Source of the DNA: Candidatus Woesearchaeota archaeon
Lineage (GTDB): Archaea > Nanobdellota > Nanobdellia > Woesearchaeales > WALR01
Direction: 5' to 3'
Assembly: GCA_015522765.1 (NCBI GenBank)
Contig: WALR01000162.1
Location: 1-6,680 of the forward strand
Length of the DNA: 6,680 nucleotides
Shown: in pieces, positions 5,355 through 6,680 of the stretch
How positions within the stretch are numbered: position 1 is the stretch's first letter
Layout: every line of letters begins with the position of its first letter
Notes under the pieces: generated by a model
The model's database searches: none
Seen by the model: only the letters and a program-made list of their open reading frames with translations
What the model was told of the DNA's origin: nothing
Made by a program: the position numbers and the translations under genes

Positions 5355-6680
5355 GTGCCAGATATAAAACCAGGAAGATTGTTGATTCCCACAGAAGAGG
5401 ATTTTCCCACCCTACCTGATGATGTCGGCACCGAGGAGTATTGGCGGGAGATGCTAGCCTTAGACAGACCAAATTCTGCAAAGCTTCTCAAGGGTCCTCT
5501 TAATGGATTAGAGGGGTTAATAGCGGGATATATGGGAGAAAGAGTCTTAGAAGAGATTTCTGACAAATACCTAGTTGTAGAGCAGAGATGGAAAGGCGGG
5601 GGGAGAATCGGAGTAATGGGCTTATATGATGTTCTTCAGAGCGCTGGAATGAATTTAGGTAAATACCCTCCTTCATTCTTCCCGACAGAGAAGACAAGAA
5701 CAGCCAAGATTGAGGAGAGAATCGAGAGGATAGAGGCAATGAGATGGGGAAGGCAGAACCTGAACTTTAGGAATATACTTGCGGGTGTCGAAAATCCTGA
5801 CCTGCTTGATTTTCTCGTCGCTTTCTCAGCTGAGAACAAGCCGTACAGGAGCTACGCCTACAATGATGGGGCAGAGGAAGAGAAGGTTAACATCTACCTT
5901 TTATCTCCTGATGAAATGCCTAAAAATATTGAAGAAGCACTCAGAAGTAATGTTGCCTATGTCCTTGACGGCAACCATGGGGCAGCCACAAATGAAGCCC
6001 TTGCCAAGAGGATACTTAAGGCTATGCCGCCCTCTAAGAGGCTTACAGCTGACTTCCCTGCCAGATTTGGACTAGCTACCTTTGTCCCCTTCGGCGAGGG
6101 CGGGATAAACAGTGAGCAGTTCAGGGGCTACCACCGCATATTCACAGGAGACGCCGAGGGAGCAATGCAGTTAATTAGTGATAATTACTTCACTAAGTCT
6201 GCCATTAAGGGGGATACAGAACAGATATACGCTGATTGGAACAAGAACCATAAGGATAAGGAGATTCTGATGGTGAAGGAGGGTGTTGTTTATATTATCA
6301 CGCCAAATGAGAAATTAAGGGGCTCTTTTGAGAAGAAAAGAGGGTTCTTTAAGGAAGCATTGGACCACGAGCTGCTTCACTTTGCACTTGAAGAGTCCCC
6401 ATCAGAGGATAAAGAGTATTGGGATTTCAATTACGAGGCAGGAGGGGCTATTAAGGCCGGGCGGGATAATCTAGTCTTCTTAGTAGGGGATCCATCCCAG
6501 GAGCAGATAGTTGCCAGGCTTAAGCTTGTACCAAAAATGGGTGTTACTGGGAACAAGGCTTATTACATTGCACATAAGCTGCCTGAAGGTTTCGCATTGC
6601 CTGTAAACCTGGCTTCATCTGGAAATGTTCAGCTTTATAACCCTGCATTTGAAACTATGTACCGATTAAGAAAACAAATG
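5355..6680 (+). CDS. Divergent DUF1015 (COG4198) family protein, 3'-truncated by the window edge
   Basis: The frame is open for 442 codons from a GTG to the right edge with no stop. From memory of the DUF1015 pattern, conserved blocks occur in the right order. These are IKPGRLLIP near the N-terminus (family: IrPFRaLRP); EKTRTAKIEERIERI at 112-126 (family: HEkTRpdKEeDRirHI); YVLDGNHGAATNEAL at 202-216 (family: YIADGHHRyaaAl); FRGYHRIF at 256-263 (family: ilpyhRlv); LDHELLH at 336-342 (family: LDVxvLHe); FLVGDPSQEQI at 375-385 (family: aFLlnPtsveqv); and NKAYYIAHKLPEGFAL at 400-415 (family: KSTYFyPKlpsGlv). The biochemical function of DUF1015 is not established to my knowledge. The HHR core of the DGHHR block is NHG here, so family activity may be altered. 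Family members are about 400-430 residues, so this one is near its end or extended. GGAG lies 5 bases before the GTG. An in-frame GTG at 5328 is possible but lacks a clear SD. No membrane segment is obvious. Confidence 0.78.
   Translation, partial: MPDIKPGRLLIPTEEDFPTLPDDVGTEEYWREMLALDRPNSAKLLKGPLNGLEGLIAGYMGERVLEEISDKYLVVEQRWKGGGRIGVMGLYDVLQSAGMNLGKYPPSFFPTEKTRTAKIEERIERIEAMRWGRQNLNFRNILAGVENPDLLDFLVAFSAENKPYRSYAYNDGAEEEKVNIYLLSPDEMPKNIEEALRSNVAYVLDGNHGAATNEALAKRILKAMPPSKRLTADFPARFGLATFVPFGEGGINSEQFRGYHRIFTGDAEGAMQLISDNYFTKSAIKGDTEQIYADWNKNHKDKEILMVKEGVVYIITPNEKLRGSFEKKRGFFKEALDHELLHFALEESPSEDKEYWDFNYEAGGAIKAGRDNLVFLVGDPSQEQIVARLKLVPKMGVTGNKAYYIAHKLPEGFALPVNLASSGNVQLYNPAFETMYRLRKQM

Noticed and set aside
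5306..5839. Minus-strand open frames opposite the DUF1015 gene
   Set aside because: They are low-complexity Ser/Leu/Pro-rich shadows of a frame that carries ordered DUF1015 motifs.
6366..6380. HELLH, a possible HExxH zinc-protease motif in the right-hand ORF
   Set aside because: It coincides with the DUF1015 block LDVxVLH, with the final His aligned to the family's conserved LH. The surrounding blocks also follow DUF1015 order, so a metalloprotease reading is not needed.

Overview
The window reads as archaeal chromosome. The strongest evidence is a complete ABCE1/Rli1 ribosome-recycling ATPase, a protein known from archaea and eukaryotes but not bacteria. Supporting signs are archaeal Shine-Dalgarno sequences of the GAGGTG/AGGTG type, a TATA-box-like divergent promoter, and an Lrp/AsnC-type regulator. 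The lineage cannot be fixed from the sequence. The compact layout and the bacterial-type aspartyl-tRNA synthetase would fit a DPANN-like or other gene-exchanging archaeon, but that is inference.

Layout from left to right. A rightward, basic, lysine-rich protein of unknown function runs in from the left edge and ends at 1130; it is 5'-truncated. Four bases later it meets, tail to tail, a leftward cluster of three genes. In transcription order these are an Lrp/AsnC-like regulator (5256 to 4681), rli1/ABCE1 (4672 to 2912) and aspS (2859 to 1135). The regulator and rli1 are 8 bases apart, and the rli1 ribosome-binding site overlaps the regulator's stop codon. A 52-base AT-rich gap then precedes aspS. 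To the right, a divergent intergenic region of about 98 bases separates the cluster from a rightward gene that starts at a GTG at 5355 and stays open to the right edge. This gene is a divergent DUF1015 (COG4198) family protein, cut off at its 3' end.

The leftward cluster is a plausible translation operon: one enzyme charges tRNA with aspartate, one splits ribosomes for recycling, and a leading amino-acid-type regulator may control the unit. The most notable points are three. AspRS is bacterial-type and carries His31, the residue associated with non-discriminating enzymes that also charge tRNA-Asn. The second ferredoxin-like cysteine motif of ABCE1 is one residue shorter than normal. The right-hand ORF, which has no obvious strong match by eye, aligns motif by motif with DUF1015. 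I see no mobile element, CRISPR array, RNA gene or defence system, and there is no gene-free stretch longer than 300 bases.
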